From: Rhodoferax sp.
GTDB lineage: Bacteria; Pseudomonadota; Gammaproteobacteria; Burkholderiales; Burkholderiaceae_C
NCBI RefSeq assembly: GCF_028688795.1
Contig: NZ_JAQTXM010000031.1
Coordinates: forward strand, 1 to 54,843
Length of the DNA stretch: 54,843 nucleotides
Direction of reading: 5' to 3'
In this document: positions 44,829 to 54,800 of the stretch, piece after piece
Position numbering within the stretch: the stretch's first letter is position 1
Layout of the letters: each line of letters opens with the position of its first letter
Translations under genes and position numbers: made by a program
The notes under the pieces: model-generated
The model's input: only the letters and a program-made list of their open reading frames with translations
What the model was told of the DNA's origin: nothing
Database searches by the model: none

Positions 44829-44863
44829 CTGTTTTCCTATCCAGTAACTGTATTTTTAACCAG
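44829..44863. promoter_or_regulatory. Two tandem LexA boxes
   Basis: CTGTTTTCCTATCCAG (44829-44844) and CTGTATTTTTAACCAG (44848-44863) both fit CTGT-N8-CCAG (CTGG-N8-ACAG on the lexA strand), one base off the canonical CTGT-N8-ACAG. They are 19 bases apart (start to start) in the lexA/asparaginase divergent region, so LexA should regulate itself here and might also affect the asparaginase gene. Confidence 0.85.
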
Positions 44864-44880
44864 TTTATGAAAGTTCGCAA

Positions 44881-45894
44881 GTGGTATCTAACCTGAACCT
44901 GAAAAAAATCGTGGTGTTAGGCACGGGCGGCACCATTGCCGGCACAGCCGCAAGTGCCGCTGACAACATTGGCTACACCGCTGCCCAGGTTGGGGTGGCG
45001 CAGCTTCTGGCGGCTGTGCCGGGTCTGCCAGCCTTGTTGGCTGGGCGTGACTTGGTGAGTGAGCAAGTGGCCCAAGTCGACAGCAAGGACATGAGTTTTG
45101 CTATTTGGGGGGCGCTGGCGCAGCGTGTCAGTGCCCATTTGGCCGCCCCGGATGTGCAGGCGGTGGTGATCACCCACGGCACCGACACACTGGAGGAAAC
45201 TGCTTATTTTCTGCAGGCGGTGTTGCCTGCTGCGCAGATCAATGCCAAGCCGGTGGTGCTGACGGCCGCCATGCGACCCGCCAGCAGCTCGGCCCCCGAT
45301 GGCCCGCAAAATCTGCTGGATGCCGTGGCCGTGGCTTTGGCACCCGGCGCACAGGGTGTGGTCGCCGTATGTGCGGGCAGCATCCATGCCGCGTTGGATG
45401 TGCAAAAAAGCCACACTTACCGCATCGATGCGTTCAACTCGGGCGATGCCGGGCCTTTGGGCTATGTGGAAGAGGCTGAGTTAAGGCTACTGAGAAATTG
45501 GCCTGTAGCCCTTACAAATAAAGCGCGAGTAGCTATTGAAAATATTGCTTTTAAGGCCCATTGGCCGCGTGTCGAGATTGTCATGAACCACGCTGGCGGC
45601 AGCAGCGCTGTCGTCGATGCGTTGCTGTTGCCTTTGCCTGGCGTGACACCCTTGCGCGGCTTGGTGGTGGCGGCCACGGGCAACGGCACGATCCATGTCG
45701 ATCTGGAGGCAGCGCTGCGCCGGGCACAAGCGCAAGGTGTTCACGTGGTGCGCGCCTCACGCTGCGCCAACGGGCGAGTGCTGCCCGCAGCCAATGCCGA
45801 GTTTGCGCACTCTGCGGGCTTGTCCCCCGTCAAGGCCCGGATTGCGCTGATGTTGGCGTTGATGGCAGAAAGTCCAGACGCAAAAAAGGCCTGA
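44881..45894 (+). CDS. L-asparaginase
   Basis: 337 residues, GTG start (the ATG at 44867 leads to a stop after nine codons). Catalytic motifs: VVLGTGGTIAG with nucleophile Thr18, and VVITHGTDTLEETAYFLQAV. It hydrolyses asparagine to aspartate and ammonia; no signal peptide, so cytoplasmic. The segment at about residues 206-225 (RNWPVALTNKARVAIENIAF) is encoded by an in-frame copy of the dispersed repeat, an addition relative to the usual family sequence. Divergent from lexA and close to its boxes. Confidence 0.9.
   Translation: MVSNLNLKKIVVLGTGGTIAGTAASAADNIGYTAAQVGVAQLLAAVPGLPALLAGRDLVSEQVAQVDSKDMSFAIWGALAQRVSAHLAAPDVQAVVITHGTDTLEETAYFLQAVLPAAQINAKPVVLTAAMRPASSSAPDGPQNLLDAVAVALAPGAQGVVAVCAGSIHAALDVQKSHTYRIDAFNSGDAGPLGYVEEAELRLLRNWPVALTNKARVAIENIAFKAHWPRVEIVMNHAGGSSAVVDALLLPLPGVTPLRGLVVAATGNGTIHVDLEAALRRAQAQGVHVVRASRCANGRVLPAANAEFAHSAGLSPVKARIALMLALMAESPDAKKA
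45493..45552 (+). repeat. Dispersed short repeat, copy 3, inside the asparaginase gene
   Basis: GGCCTGTAGCCCTTACAAAT, then AAAGCGCGAGTAGCTATTGA. Inserted in frame within the coding sequence without creating a stop. See copy 1 at 9624. Confidence 0.75.
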
Positions 45895-45920
45895 CACCGC
45901 AGCGGGCATCAGGCCTTTTT
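45882..45920. terminator. Bidirectional terminator between asparaginase and adk
   Basis: AAAAAAGGCCTGA and TCAGGCCTTTTT form a hairpin with T runs on both strands, between the two convergent genes. It overlaps the end of the asparaginase coding sequence. Confidence 0.85.
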
Positions 45921-45952
45921 GATGGGTAGCAGGCCGTGGCTTGAAGCGGGAT

Positions 45953-46660
<708 letters not shown>

Positions 46661-46735
46661 TCAACGCGGTCTGGGCTCAGAATTTGGCTTGGAGAATATC
46701 ACGCACGAGCTTTTGGCTGGCTTACACCGCAGCGT

Positions 46736-47479
46736 TCATGTGTCAAAGAGCCGCCGCACCCGGTCCAGATCTTCGGGGGTGTCAACGCCAGGGCCTGGTG
46801 CGTGGTTGGTGATGTGCACGGCAATGCGGTGGCCGTGCCACATGGCGCGCAGTTGTTCCAGTGACTCTGCCAGTTCGGTGGGCGCTTGGGGCAGGGTAGG
46901 GAATTGGCGCAGAAATCCGACCCGGTAGCCATAAATGCCGATGTGGCGCAGCGGCGCGGGGTTTGGCAATTGCTGGGGGGTGTCTCTTGGATAAGGAATC
47001 GGCGCGCGGCTGAAATAATGCGCCAGGCCAGACGCGTCGCACACGACTTTGACGACGTTGGGGTTGTGAAAATCAGCCACCGTCTCAATCTCATGGGCCG
47101 CAGTGCTGATGCTGGCCGCTGGCGTGTTGATCAGCAGTGTGGCCACCGCGTTGACCAGCGCTGGGTCCATCAAGGGTTCGTCGCCTTGCACGTTCACCAC
47201 GATGTCGTTGTCATCCAGACCCAGCAGATCGCAGGCCTGCGCCAGGCGGTCACTGCCGCTGGCATGGTCGATCCGTGTCAGCACGGCTTTCACGCCATGG
47301 GCTTGGCAGGCTTGAATGATCAGCGGGCTGTCTGCTGCTACCACCACCTGTGTTGCGCCAATGCTGGCGACACGTTGCGCCACGCGCACCACCATCGGCA
47401 CGCCGGCAATGTCCGCCAGGGGTTTGTTAGGCAAACGGGTAGACGCCAGCCGGGCCGGGATCAGGACAGTGAAACTCAC
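46736..47479 (-). CDS. kdsB: 3-deoxy-manno-octulosonate cytidylyltransferase
   Basis: 247 residues from GTG 47479, decided by CAGGAG about 9 bases upstream; the frame extends to 47569 without homology. Signature: [20 protein letters not shown], then [20 protein letters not shown] and [10 protein letters not shown], ending [11 protein letters not shown]. Activates KDO with CTP for lipid A core assembly. Clustered with lpxK. Confidence 0.95.
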   Translation of the reverse strand: MSFTVLIPARLASTRLPNKPLADIAGVPMVVRVAQRVASIGATQVVVAADSPLIIQACQAHGVKAVLTRIDHASGSDRLAQACDLLGLDDNDIVVNVQGDEPLMDPALVNAVATLLINTPAASISTAAHEIETVADFHNPNVVKVVCDASGLAHYFSRAPIPYPRDTPQQLPNPAPLRHIGIYGYRVGFLRQFPTLPQAPTELAESLEQLRAMWHGHRIAVHITNHAPGPGVDTPEDLDRVRRLFDT

Positions 47480-47595
47480 GTGATGGCACTCCTGCGATTG
47501 CATGTCGTTGCGGGGATTGGCCGCAAGATGCTGGGTCAAATGGCAAGCCCGCCAGGTTGGCTTTGGCATGCCAAACGTGGGGCGTTTGGCTTGGC

Positions 47596-47778
47596 CTACA
47601 GCCCGAGTTCCTCGTCGGTGAGGGTACGGGCTTCGTTTTCGAGCAGCACCGGGATGCCGTCGCGCACCGGGTAGGCCAGGCGGGCGCTGCGAGAGATGAG
47701 CTCGCTCTTGTCGCGGTCAAATTCAAGCGGCCCTTTGGTGACGGGGCAAACCAATAGTTCAAGTAGTCGTGTGTCCAT
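47596..47778 (-). CDS. Trm112-family protein
   Basis: 60 residues: [20 protein letters not shown], then [20 protein letters not shown]. Single CPVTKG zinc-ribbon half as in YcaR-type proteins. It sits between lpxK and kdsB as in many proteobacteria; the exact role in this cluster is unknown. Confidence 0.9.
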   Translation of the reverse strand: MDTRLLELLVCPVTKGPLEFDRDKSELISRSARLAYPVRDGIPVLLENEARTLTDEELGL

Positions 47779-47796
47779 GGCGTGATGATAGCTTGG

Positions 47797-48864
47797 TCAA
47801 TTGGCGGATTTGGCCGTTTTCAGCAGCGCGCCAATGCGTTGATTCAGCGCGTTCAGGAACGTATCGGGCAGCGTGCAGAGCAGTGGCACCGCCCAGGCGT
47901 CGGGTCGTATAGACCACAATTTCACCGCGTCCTTTTCTGTACAAATAAGCCTGTAGCCTTTGTATTCATTGCGTGAGAAGCTCTCTAAATCGTAGTGGTC
48001 TGGCAGCGCCAGGGTTTTTGCAGGGTTGACGCCTTGGGCGCCCAGCATGGCGAAAAAGACTTCGGGCTGGGCGATGGCGGCCAGTGCCAGCAATGGCTGG
48101 GGTGAGGCTGGACGCTTGGCCAGCTCGGCCAGCTCGGCCAGCTCGGCCAGCTCGGCCAGCTCGGCCAGCGCCATGGTGCTGCCATCGGCCCGGTAGGCCA
48201 CGCAGGCCAGGGTGCGCTGTGCCTGAAAGCCGTCAAACGCCGGATGTGCGCCGGTGTGCAACACCATGTCCAAGGCACGTGGCCAGGGCTCGCGCAGTGG
48301 CCCGGCCGGCAGCAGCCAGCCGTTGCCCACGCCGCGGTCATCAAACACGCCAATGTCCAAGTCACGCCGCAGGGCCAGGTGTTGCAGGCCATCGTCACTG
48401 ACGATGAGCTGGGTTTTCGGGTGGGCTGCCAACAAGGCGCGGGCGGCGTCGATGCGGCGCTCGGCCACAAACGTGGGCGCTTGTGTGCGCCGCTGAATCA
48501 GGGCGGGCTCGTCGCCCACATCCATCGCCTGGCTGTGCGCCGTCACCTCAAAGCAGCCTTGTGTGCGCCGACCGTAGCCGCGCGAGATCACCCCCACAGC
48601 AAGGCCTTGCGCTTGCCAGTGCGCCACCAACGCGATCACCACCGGGGTTTTGCCAACACCGCCCACCACCACATTGCCAACCACCACCAAGGGCACCGCC
48701 ACGCCTTCAGACTTGAGCCAGCCAGACCGGTACAGCGCCTGGCGCGTCCGCACCAGCAGGCCAAACAGCACCGAGACTGGCCATAGTGCGCAGGCCAACA
48801 CACCGCGCCGCGTCCAAGCCTGACGCAGGCGATCTTGCCAGGCGGGGCTGCGCGGCAGAGTCAT
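47797..48864 (-). CDS. lpxK: Tetraacyldisaccharide 4'-kinase
   Basis: 355 residues from ATG 48864, just behind the exbD stop; the longer frame to 48903 overlaps exbD. Walker A-type loop: [20 protein letters not shown]; also [11 protein letters not shown] and [20 protein letters not shown]. It phosphorylates lipid A disaccharide at the inner membrane. Two oddities: a run of Ala-Glu-Leu units from a 9-bp tandem repeat (48118-48171), and a segment [20 protein letters not shown] partly encoded by the dispersed repeat. Both keep the frame. Confidence 0.95.
   Translation of the reverse strand: MTLPRSPAWQDRLRQAWTRRGVLACALWPVSVLFGLLVRTRQALYRSGWLKSEGVAVPLVVVGNVVVGGVGKTPVVIALVAHWQAQGLAVGVISRGYGRRTQGCFEVTAHSQAMDVGDEPALIQRRTQAPTFVAERRIDAARALLAAHPKTQLIVSDDGLQHLALRRDLDIGVFDDRGVGNGWLLPAGPLREPWPRALDMVLHTGAHPAFDGFQAQRTLACVAYRADGSTMALAELAELAELAELAELAKRPASPQPLLALAAIAQPEVFFAMLGAQGVNPAKTLALPDHYDLESFSRNEYKGYRLICTEKDAVKLWSIRPDAWAVPLLCTLPDTFLNALNQRIGALLKTAKSAN
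47943..47992 (+). repeat. Dispersed short repeat, copy 4, inside lpxK
   Basis: ATAAGCCTGTAGCCTTTGTA, then TTGCGTGAGAAGCTCTCTAA, antisense to lpxK. In frame with the gene near its 3' end. See copy 1 at 9624. Confidence 0.65.
48118..48171. repeat. 9-bp tandem repeat inside lpxK
   Basis: Five perfect units of GGCCAGCTC (48118-48162) plus one variant unit GGCCAGCGC (48163-48171). The unit length keeps the frame and encodes Ala-Glu-Leu repeats on the minus strand. Confidence 0.95.
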
Positions 48865-48868
48865 TGGC

Positions 48869-49294
48869 TTAGCGTGAGCCGTTCTGTGTGGATTGGGTGG
48901 CAAAGGTGATCTGGACCAGGCCGGCGGCTCGCGCCGCTTCCATCACGGTGATCACCGCCTGGTGCTTGGCACTGGCATCGGCGTGGATGATCACCACCGA
49001 CTCCTTGCCTGCCTTTGCGCCGGCTTGCAAGGCGCTGGCCAAGTCCGCCACGCTGCGCCCACTGACCGCTTGCTTGTTGACGCTGTAGTCGCCCTCGCTG
49101 CTGACCGACACCAGCACCTCTTTCGGGTAATCGCGCTGGGCTTCCACGTCTGCCGTGGGCAGCTTGATCTGCATCTCGGTGAACTTGCTGTAGGTGGTGG
49201 AAAGCATCAAAAAGATCAAGATCACCAGCAGCACATCAATGAACGGGATCAGGTTGATCTCGGGCTCTTCTTTTTTTCGCGGACGAAAGTTCAT
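48869..49294 (-). CDS. exbD: ExbD/TolR-type biopolymer transport protein
   Basis: 141 residues: [20 protein letters not shown], then [20 protein letters not shown]. One N-terminal membrane helix with the conserved Asp ([11 protein letters not shown]) and a periplasmic domain. With ExbB it uses the proton motive force to energise TonB- or Tol-dependent outer-membrane processes. Starts 11 bases after exbB. Confidence 0.95.
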   Translation of the reverse strand: MNFRPRKKEEPEINLIPFIDVLLVILIFLMLSTTYSKFTEMQIKLPTADVEAQRDYPKEVLVSVSSEGDYSVNKQAVSGRSVADLASALQAGAKAGKESVVIIHADASAKHQAVITVMEAARAAGLVQITFATQSTQNGSR

Positions 49295-49305
49295 GGCGCT
49301 GAACT

Positions 49306-49932
49306 CTATTTGCGCAGCGTGTTGAGGTGGCGCGCCAGCCGCTCGGCAGAGAGCTCCAGCGTCAATAAATACTCGTCAACACGACCGCGAAAGTAGCGCC
49401 AGAAAATCAGCGATGGAATCGCCACGATCAGGCCAAACGCGGTGTTGTAAAGCGCCACCGAGATGCCGTGTGCCAGCTGCGCCGGGTTGCCGCCTGTGGC
49501 GCCACCGGCCGGTTGCGAGCCAAAAATCTCGATCATGCCGACCACTGTGCCAAACAGCCCCATCAGCGGTGCGGCCGAGGCGATGGTTGCGAGGGCGTTC
49601 AGGTAGCGTTCCAGTCGGTGCGCCACCAAGCGGCCTGTGCCCTCCATGCTGGAGCGCAACTCTTCTTCGCTGCAACGCGGGCTGGCATTGAGTGCGCGCA
49701 AGCCGCTGGCGAGCACCTCGCCCAATGCCGAGTTCTTTTCCAGTTGGTTCACCACGTCCGGGCTGGGCACGTTGCTGCGGGTAACGGCCATCACCTCGTC
49801 AAGCAGCTTTGGGGGCACTATTTTGCTGGTTTTGAGGCTGACAAAACGCTCAATCACCAGCGCCAGGGCCAGCACCGAGCAGGCGATCAAGGGCCAAATG
49901 GGCCAGCCTGCGGCTTGTATGATGGAAAACAA
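49306..49932 (-). CDS. exbB: ExbB/TolQ-type proton channel protein
   Basis: 208 residues, TTG start at 49932 supported by GGAG 7 bases upstream. Three membrane segments: PIWPLIACSVLALALVIERF at the start, IASAAPLMGLFGTVVGMIEI in the middle (the conserved LMGLFGTV motif) and VALYNTAFGLIVAIPSLIFW near the end. Forms the inner-membrane proton channel with ExbD. First gene of the minus-strand run leading to adk. Confidence 0.95.
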   Translation of the reverse strand: MFSIIQAAGWPIWPLIACSVLALALVIERFVSLKTSKIVPPKLLDEVMAVTRSNVPSPDVVNQLEKNSALGEVLASGLRALNASPRCSEEELRSSMEGTGRLVAHRLERYLNALATIASAAPLMGLFGTVVGMIEIFGSQPAGGATGGNPAQLAHGISVALYNTAFGLIVAIPSLIFWRYFRGRVDEYLLTLELSAERLARHLNTLRK

Positions 49933-50282
49933 ATTGGGACTCCGCTGATGAAAAAAATGCTGGGTGATTATGGCGCAGCGTGTGCTGGATTCGCATCCTG
50001 TCTGTCAGTCACTTTGCCGCGGCAGCCAGCCAAGCGCAATGGCCAACTGCCCACAATTTCTGTGGATAACTTTGTGGAGAAGCCCATGCGGCAGTGCCTC
50101 AAAGCCACGTCTGGCGCGGCTTGTGACGGTTTGATGACTATTTAAGCAGATAAAAAACTCAATGAAATCAATGACTTTTTACGACAACTCGAGCGTCTGT
50201 GCTATTTTTTTTGGGGCAACACTGGATGCACCCAACTGTGGATTACTTGCCGGTGTGCATGCCATTAACAAGGACATTTCAG

Positions 50283-51623
50283 GTGTTTGAGCCCGTCATT
50301 CCTCAGGTCTCTGCTCGCATTTGGCAAGTGGGCGCGTTGTGTCGCGCCATTGCCGATGCACTTCAAGCCCGTTTTAACCCAGTCACGGTGCGAGGCGAGC
50401 TGACAGGCTTTTCGCGTGCGGCCAGCGGTCATTGTTATTTCTCGATGAAAGATGAGTCAGGCCAATTGCGCTGTGCCATGTTCAAGCGCGCCGCCACAAG
50501 CCTTGACTTTGCGCCACGTGATGGCGAGTTGGTCGAGGTGACCGGCCGCCTGGGTGTGTATGAGGCGCGCGGCGACTTGCAGTTGATTGTGGAGCGCATG
50601 ACGCGCGCCGGCCAGGGCAACCTGTTCGAGCAATTTCTAAAGCTCAAGGCCAAGCTGGAAGCCCAGGGCCTGTTTGATGCCGCACGCAAGCGGCCCCTGC
50701 CACCCATGCCGCGCGCCATCGGGCTGGTGACCTCGCTGGGCGCTGCCGCCTTGCATGACGTAGTCACGGCGCTGCAGCGGCGTGTGCCGCACATCCCTGT
50801 GGTGCTGGTGCCTGCCTCGGTGCAAGGCGCCAATGCCTCGTCGGAGTTGGTTGGTGCGCTATCAAAATTGTATCTACTTACGCAATCAGGACAAGGGTCA
50901 GAGGCTGATTTAGCTTATAAAAAGAGCAAACGCTTTAAACCCGTGGTGGATGTGATTTTGTTGGTGCGTGGCGGTGGTGCCATGGAAGATTTGTGGGCCT
51001 TTAACGACGAGGCATTGGCGCACACCATTGCCAGCAGCCCGGTGCCAGTGGTGTGTGGGGTCGGCCATGAAACAGACTTCACCATTGCTGACTTTGTGGC
51101 CGACTTGCGCGCGCCCACTCCCACCGCTGCCGCTGAGCTGGTGGCGCAACCGCAAGAGGTCTGGCTGAACGCCTTGACGCACATGGCGCAGCGCATGCAA
51201 GACGCGTTGACGCGCCAACTGGACCGCCAGAGTCAGCGACTGGACGGCGCATCGGCGCGCCTGGGTCGGCCCTCCAACCGCGTGGCCGAGCAGCAGCTTC
51301 GGCTGGCTGCCAGTGGACAAAAACTCCAGGCGGGGTTGCGCCATGCGCTGGCACGCCGGCAACTGCATCTGGATCACCTGGCGGTTCAAATGCCGCAGGC
51401 CCTGCAACGCGGCATGCAAAGCCAGGCGCAGCGCCTGGCGCGTGCCACACTCAGGCTGGAGTTGCTTGACCCGCATCTGGTGCTGCAGCGTGGCTATGCT
51501 TGGCTGAGCGACGATCAGGGTCAAACCGTGAGCTCTCGCCAGCAGATTTATGTGGGGCAAGCCATTACAGCTACCCTTGCCGATGGCGCGGTTGATTTGA
51601 CCGTGGTCAACACCCAGCCCTGA
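50283..51623 (+). CDS. xseA: Exodeoxyribonuclease VII large subunit
   Basis: About 446 residues. The start is uncertain: GTG 50283 has AAGGA 10 bases upstream, ATG 50259 is the alternative, and the frame reaches 50199. N-terminal OB domain: [20 protein letters not shown], then [14 protein letters not shown]. Catalytic domain: [40 protein letters not shown], then [20 protein letters not shown]. The C-terminal part is a long helical coiled coil. With XseB it degrades single-stranded DNA. About 27 residues before the RGGG motif ([20 protein letters not shown] and following) derive from an in-frame dispersed repeat. Confidence 0.95.
   Translation: MFEPVIPQVSARIWQVGALCRAIADALQARFNPVTVRGELTGFSRAASGHCYFSMKDESGQLRCAMFKRAATSLDFAPRDGELVEVTGRLGVYEARGDLQLIVERMTRAGQGNLFEQFLKLKAKLEAQGLFDAARKRPLPPMPRAIGLVTSLGAAALHDVVTALQRRVPHIPVVLVPASVQGANASSELVGALSKLYLLTQSGQGSEADLAYKKSKRFKPVVDVILLVRGGGAMEDLWAFNDEALAHTIASSPVPVVCGVGHETDFTIADFVADLRAPTPTAAAELVAQPQEVWLNALTHMAQRMQDALTRQLDRQSQRLDGASARLGRPSNRVAEQQLRLAASGQKLQAGLRHALARRQLHLDHLAVQMPQALQRGMQSQAQRLARATLRLELLDPHLVLQRGYAWLSDDQGQTVSSRQQIYVGQAITATLADGAVDLTVVNTQP
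50860..50923 (-). repeat. Dispersed short repeat, copy 5, inside xseA
   Basis: On the minus strand: TAAATCAGCCTCTGACCCTT, then GATTGCGTAAGTAGATACAA. In frame and without a stop. See copy 1 at 9624. Confidence 0.7.
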
Positions 51624-51670
51624 AACTTTTACAATCAATCGTTTTCCAACACCACCACACCGAGGATTTC

Positions 51671-52252
51671 ATGGAACATACTTTGCCCCCCCTGCCTTTT
51701 GCCATGGATGCCCTGGCACCCCACTACTCGCAAGAGACCCTGGAGTACCACTACGGCAAGCACCACAACGCGTATGTCGTCAACCTCAACAACCTGCAAA
51801 AGGGCACTGAGTTTGAGAGCATGGACCTCGAATCCATCGTCAAGAAATCCAGCGGTGGCATTTACAACAATTCAGCCCAGGTCTGGAATCACACCTTTTT
51901 CTGGAACTGCATGACCCCCAACGGTGGCGGTGAACCGACCGGCGCTTTGGCCGCGGCCATCAACGCCAAATGGGGCTCCTATGCAGCCTTCAAGGAAGCC
52001 TTCGTCAAGTCGGCCGTGGGCAACTTCGGTTCCGGCTGGACCTGGCTGGTGAAAAAGGCCGACGGCACTGTGGACATCGTCAACATGGGTGCAGCCGGCA
52101 CGCCGCTCACCACCGGCGACAAAGCCCTGCTGACCGTGGACGTGTGGGAGCACGCCTACTACATCGACTACCGCAACGCACGCCCCAAATACGTTGAGAC
52201 TTTCCTGGGTAATTTGGTGAACTGGCGTTTTGCCGAAGCCAACTTTGCCTGA
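51671..52252 (+). CDS. sodB: Fe-type superoxide dismutase
   Basis: 193 residues: [20 protein letters not shown], then [20 protein letters not shown]. Metal ligands by motif are His27, His74 ([10 protein letters not shown]), Asp156 and His160 ([11 protein letters not shown]). The NGGGEPTG and FGSGWTWLV segments fit the iron form. Cytoplasmic, converts superoxide to peroxide. GAGG lies before the ATG, and a terminator follows. Confidence 0.96.
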   Translation: MEHTLPPLPFAMDALAPHYSQETLEYHYGKHHNAYVVNLNNLQKGTEFESMDLESIVKKSSGGIYNNSAQVWNHTFFWNCMTPNGGGEPTGALAAAINAKWGSYAAFKEAFVKSAVGNFGSGWTWLVKKADGTVDIVNMGAAGTPLTTGDKALLTVDVWEHAYYIDYRNARPKYVETFLGNLVNWRFAEANFA

Positions 52253-52271
52253 AGTGCTCGCGCGCTGACAC

Positions 52272-52299
52272 AAAAAAACCACCTTCGGGTGGTTTTTTT
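52272..52299. terminator. Terminator after sodB
   Basis: AAAAAAACCACC-TTCG-GGTGGTTTTTTT, symmetrical, works on both strands. Confidence 0.92.
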
Positions 52300-52302
52300 A
52301 TG

Positions 52303-52360
52303 CAATTTAGGCCTCTAGCCCTTATGAATTATGCGCAGACAGCTACTATTTTAAATAGCA
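52303..52360 (+). repeat. Dispersed short repeat, copy 6
   Basis: TTTAGGCCTCTAGCCCTTAT, then AATTATGCGCAGACAGCTAC, ending in ATTTTAAATAGCA. Intergenic, right after the sodB terminator. See copy 1 at 9624. Confidence 0.75.
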
Positions 52361-52413
52361 TTTTGACAAGCTGAAGAGGCATTCACTCGTGTGTGACAGG
52401 GCGAGACAGAGCG

Positions 52414-52866
52414 TCACTTGGCGCTGAATGGCCGGCCGCTGAGCTTGAAACCCGCCTTGATGCCTTTTTTTGCAAACCAGCCCTGGTTCATTTCCAGCAC
52501 ATAACGCACCGGCTTTTCCGAGCAATGCGATTCGGTGGTTTGTGGCTTCATGTCGGCCAGGTTGACGATCGTGCCATCGTCGGCCACAAAGGCGGCGGTC
52601 AGTGGCAACAGGGTGTTTTTCATCCAGAAGCATTGCTCACTCGGCTGATCAAAGATGAACAACATGCCTTCACCCTGTGGCATTTGTTGGCGAAACATGA
52701 GGCCTGTGGCGCGCTGTTCCGGTGTGGCTGCGACCTGTGTGTCAATCAGGTGCATGCCTGCTGTGATTTTGGTGCGCGGCAAGTTCACTTGAGGCGCGTC
52801 CTGCGCATGGCCCAGTGTGCAGCAAGTGGTAATTAGCGCGAAGAGACTGGCAGTAAAAAGTTTCAT
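52414..52866 (-). CDS. DUF192 exported protein
   Basis: 150 residues with a signal peptide (MKLFTASLFALITTCCTLGH, cleavage after AQ near residue 22). The DUF192 core follows: VAATPEQRATGLMFRQQMPQ, GEGMLFIFDQPSEQCFWMKN, TLLPLTAAFVADDGTIVNLA and RYVLEMNQGWFAKKGIKAG. Widespread periplasmic family of unknown function. Single gene, minus strand. Confidence 0.9.
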   Translation of the reverse strand: MKLFTASLFALITTCCTLGHAQDAPQVNLPRTKITAGMHLIDTQVAATPEQRATGLMFRQQMPQGEGMLFIFDQPSEQCFWMKNTLLPLTAAFVADDGTIVNLADMKPQTTESHCSEKPVRYVLEMNQGWFAKKGIKAGFKLSGRPFSAK

Positions 52867-52913
52867 GGCTTAATTTTGACGCATTCAAAAGAGTCACTTG
52901 AAAAGCAGGGCGT

Positions 52914-52941
52914 AAAAAAGCCCGCTTGAGCGGGCTTTTTT
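52914..52941 (-). terminator. Terminator of the Ala/Lys-rich peptide gene
   Basis: AAAAAAGCCCGC-TTGA-GCGGGCTTTTTT, 23 bases after the stop of the gene at 52964; symmetrical. Confidence 0.9.
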
Positions 52942-52963
52942 GAACCAAGCCGTGAGGCAGTGA

Positions 52964-53188
52964 TTACATGGCAGCAGATGCCTTGGCAGCTGGCTTCTTG
53001 GCTTTGGATGCCTTCTTGGCTTTGCCAGCCTTCTTTGCAGGAGCAGCTTTTTCAGCAGCAGCAGCAGCAGGAGCAGCAGCTTCGACTTTAGCGGCAGCAG
53101 GAGCAGCGGCAGCAGCAGGTGCAGAGGCAGCAGCGAAAGCGCCAGCAGCGAAGAGACCAGCAACCAGAGCAGCGAGGATTTTGTTCAT
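52964..53188 (-). CDS. Small exported Ala/Lys/Pro-rich protein
   Basis: 74 residues: MNKILAALVAGLFAAGAFAA (signal peptide), then an Ala-rich stretch with Pro, then KKAGKAKKASKAKKPAAKAS. A histone-tail-like basic, disordered exported peptide. GGAA lies 8 bases before the ATG, and a strong terminator ends it. Such genes are common in Comamonadaceae, of unknown role. It is low complexity, but the signal peptide, ribosome-binding site and terminator support a real gene. Confidence 0.7.
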   Translation of the reverse strand: MNKILAALVAGLFAAGAFAAASAPAAAAAPAAAKVEAAAPAAAAAEKAAPAKKAGKAKKASKAKKPAAKASAAM

Positions 53189-53396
53189 GTGTAATATTCC
53201 TTGAGATAACGTTGATGCAAAAAACCTTCAAATTCAAAGAAGGTGACAGTACAACGCGGGCACTTGCGGGCTGGTTGACACGGTCTGCAAATTTATTCGG
53301 AATAGAATAAAAAACTCAGATGGGCACCCAGGGCTCAAAAGCCATGGGTAAGCGGCCCAAACAAGATGATTGATCAACCCACGGAGACAAAATTCC

Positions 53397-54650
53397 ATGT
53401 ATCAGCACATCAAGGTGCCCTCAGAAGGCCAAAAAATTACCGTCAATGCAGACTATTCATTGAACGTGCCAGACCAGCCCATCATTCCGTTCATTGAAGG
53501 CGACGGCACTGGTCTTGACATCACCCCGGTGATGATGAAAGTGGTAGATGCAGCCGTGGCCAAGGCCTATGGGGGTAAGAAAAAAATCCACTGGATGGAG
53601 GTCTACGCCGGTGAAAAGTCCACCAAAATTTATGGCCCGGACGTTTGGCTGCCTGAAGAAACATTGGCTGCACTGCGCGAATACGTGGTGTCGATCAAAG
53701 GTCCGCTGACAACACCCGTGGGCGGTGGCATTCGTTCGTTGAATGTGGCGCTGCGCCAAGAGCTTGACCTGTATGTGTGCCTGCGCCCGATTCAATATTT
53801 CGAAGGCGTGCCCAGCCCGGTGAAAGAGCCGCACAAGACCAACATGGTCATCTTCCGTGAAAACTCGGAAGACATTTACGCAGGCATTGAATTCGAAGCG
53901 GAGTCGCCCAAGGCCAAAAAACTCATCAAATTCCTCCAGGATGAGATGGGTGTGACCAAGATTCGTTTCCCCAACACGTCTGGCATTGGCATCAAGCCGG
54001 TGTCGCGCGAAGGCACCGAGCGCCTGGTGCGCAAGGCCATTCAGTACGCCATTGACAACGACAAGCCCAGCGTCACTATCGTGCACAAGGGCAACATCAT
54101 GAAGTTCACCGAAGGCGGCTTCCGTGACTGGGCTTACGGCTTGGCACAAAAAGAGTTTGGTGCTGAATTGATTGATGGTGGCCCATGGTGCAAATTCAAG
54201 AATCCCAAGTCGGGTAAAGAAGTCATCGTCAAGGACAGCATTGCTGATGCCTTCTTGCAGCAGATTTTGTTGCGTCCCGCCGAGTACAGCGTGATTGCCA
54301 CGTTGAACCTCAACGGTGACTACGTATCCGACGCGCTGGCTGCACAAGTGGGCGGCATCGGCATTGCGCCCGGCGCCAATCTGTCTGATTCAGTCGCCTG
54401 TTTTGAAGCCACCCACGGCACCGCACCCAAGTACGCCGGCAAAGACTACGTGAATCCGGGGTCTGAAATTTTGTCTGCAGAAATGATGCTGCGCCACATG
54501 GGCTGGCTGGAAGCGGCCGATGTCATCATCAAATCGATGGAACGCTCAATTGCCAGCAAAAAGGTCACCTATGACTTTGCACGCCTGATGGACGGCGCCA
54601 CGCAGGTGAGTTGCTCGGGCTTCGGTCAAGTAATGATTGACCACATGTAA
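53397..54650 (+). CDS. icd: NADP-dependent isocitrate dehydrogenase
   Basis: 417 residues from ATG 53397 (GGAGAC 11 bases upstream). Features: [40 protein letters not shown] (the Ser here is the phosphorylation site in E. coli), [20 protein letters not shown], then [20 protein letters not shown] and [16 protein letters not shown] metal site ([17 protein letters not shown]). It makes 2-oxoglutarate and NADPH in the TCA cycle. The length and motifs match the dimeric E. coli type. Confidence 0.97.
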   Translation: MYQHIKVPSEGQKITVNADYSLNVPDQPIIPFIEGDGTGLDITPVMMKVVDAAVAKAYGGKKKIHWMEVYAGEKSTKIYGPDVWLPEETLAALREYVVSIKGPLTTPVGGGIRSLNVALRQELDLYVCLRPIQYFEGVPSPVKEPHKTNMVIFRENSEDIYAGIEFEAESPKAKKLIKFLQDEMGVTKIRFPNTSGIGIKPVSREGTERLVRKAIQYAIDNDKPSVTIVHKGNIMKFTEGGFRDWAYGLAQKEFGAELIDGGPWCKFKNPKSGKEVIVKDSIADAFLQQILLRPAEYSVIATLNLNGDYVSDALAAQVGGIGIAPGANLSDSVACFEATHGTAPKYAGKDYVNPGSEILSAEMMLRHMGWLEAADVIIKSMERSIASKKVTYDFARLMDGATQVSCSGFGQVMIDHM

Positions 54651-54736
54651 GCACGAGTTAGTGTGATTTGGCGGCTGCATGCCGCCCTCCAAAAAAAAGC
54701 CCTGACGCAGCGATGTCTAGCCGGTAGTTTAAAGTG

Positions 54737-54765
54737 TTGACGCTTTTGGGTTGATTTGTTAAAAT
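54737..54765 (+). promoter_or_regulatory. Strong sigma70-like promoter
   Basis: TTGACG (54737-54742), 17-base spacer, TAAAAT (54760-54765). It overlaps the left arm of the hairpin that precedes the TTG start at 54801. Confidence 0.6.
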
Positions 54766-54799
54766 GCCCTCTGAGCCGTAACGGTTTGGAGGGCATTTT
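54761..54799 (+). promoter_or_regulatory. Perfect 11-bp inverted repeat masking a ribosome-binding site
   Basis: AAAATGCCCTC (54761-54771) and GAGGGCATTTT (54789-54799) pair around a 17-base loop. The right arm covers GGAGGG, the ribosome-binding site of the next frame. In transcripts reading in from outside the fold would hide it, while the local promoter, starting inside the repeat, would not make the full stem. Confidence 0.55.
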
Positions 54800-54800
54800 C

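Noticed and set aside
48118..48171. CRISPR-like array
   Set aside because: Nine-base units with no spacers, inside the lpxK reading frame.
54669..54700. Terminator after icd
   Set aside because: GGCGGC-TGCAT-GCCGCC forms a hairpin, but it is followed by an A run on the plus strand rather than T, so it was not called.
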